Source of the DNA: JBAZOJ01 sp041648755
Lineage (GTDB): Bacteria > Planctomycetota > B143-G9
Reading direction: 5' to 3'
Assembly (NCBI GenBank): GCA_041648755.1
Contig: JBAZOJ010000070.1
Span: forward strand, 1-14,050
Length of the DNA stretch: 14,050 nucleotides
Part shown: one piece after another, positions 13,837-14,050 of the stretch
How positions within the stretch are numbered: position 1 is the first letter of the stretch
Layout of the letters: every line of letters starts with the position of its first letter
Notes under the pieces: model-generated
Seen by the model: the letters and a program-made list of their open reading frames with translations, nothing else
What the model was told of the DNA's origin: nothing
Databases searched by the model: none
Position numbers and translations under genes: made by a program

Positions 13837-14050
13837 CTATCGCCCGGTTATTATCCGGTTGTACATCAGCTTCCCGAGGTAGTAATCCGGTGACAGGAAG
13901 TCATTTGAGCGCTCGACATACTCAAGCATGTTGCGGGCTGCCTGGTCATTACCGCGTGCGTAGTAGAGAAGTGCGAGATGGAAGGTGGCAATTGTTCGCT
14001 CTGGAGCCTTCAAGGCCGGCGGGCGCTCCAATGGAGTCGCGGCATCAAGC
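13837..14050 (-). CDS. C-terminal part of a TPR-like protein (runs off the window)
   Basis: At least 71 residues are visible. The reading frame is open to the right edge, so the start lies outside. The sequence includes RTIATFHLALLYYARGND, then QAARNMLEYVERSND and a final helix ending YYLGKLMYNRIITGR, in the style of paired TPR helices (A-x-x-x-LLYYARG-x-x-x-AARNMLE). No other domain can be judged. It is co-directional with yggS, with 50 bp between, in which the yggS promoter lies. A TTG at 14031 is in frame but an internal start there is unlikely because the frame continues upstream without a stop. Confidence 0.7.
   Translation of the reverse strand, partial: LDAATPLERPPALKAPERTIATFHLALLYYARGNDQAARNMLEYVERSNDFLSPDYYLGKLMYNRIITGR

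Noticed and set aside
13826..13848. Terminator after the TPR-like gene on the minus strand
   Set aside because: GGGC-N6-GCCC followed by CTTTTT is only a 4-bp stem overlapping the stop codon; too weak to call.

Overview
The window is ordinary-looking chromosomal DNA from a bacterium. It has a bacterial S20 gene with a strong Shine-Dalgarno (SD) sequence, a tRNA-Thr with encoded CCA, intrinsic terminators, sigma70-like promoters and tightly packed operonic genes. Signal peptides and a UbiB-family protein suggest a Gram-negative, possibly uncultured, lineage. The HIGT variant in IleRS and the FGGQGMWG stretch in the formyltransferase recall PVC- or FCB-like groups, but that is from memory and no phylum can be assigned from sequence alone. 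I see no insertion sequence, phage gene, CRISPR array or plasmid function.

Left part, plus strand (1-3561): rpsT with its terminator; a single tRNA-Thr(CGU) with its own promoter-like site and a GNRA-loop terminator; about 200 bp without genes; a membrane-anchored metallophosphoesterase with altered metal ligands; and a secreted protein with a TPR-like region, a gluzincin peptidase domain and two PDZ domains.

Right part, minus strand (14050 down to 3563): the end of a TPR-like gene enters from the right edge. It is followed by a co-directional series yggS - yggU - ileS - purN - prfB - small Cys-rich gene - UbiB/ABC1-like kinase - ABC-2 permease - secreted FG-GAP repeat protein. Junctions are 4-bp overlaps (yggS/yggU, ileS/purN, UbiB-like/permease), a direct TAA-ATG abutment (purN/prfB) or 9-bp gaps in which the upstream TAA forms the first bases of the SD (prfB/Cys-rich, permease/FG-GAP). 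The only larger gap (154 bp) lies before ileS. The first half is PLP homeostasis, aminoacylation, purine synthesis and translation termination. The second half is membrane or envelope proteins of unknown joint function. The two secreted-protein genes meet tail to tail with one base between their stop codons.

Nothing here is convincingly a new biological system. The observations most worth a second look are the Cys-rich 92-residue protein, the degenerate phosphoesterase active site, the tRNA-Thr with C at position 55, the frameshift-free prfB in a coupled operon, and the UbiB-like/permease/FG-GAP trio.
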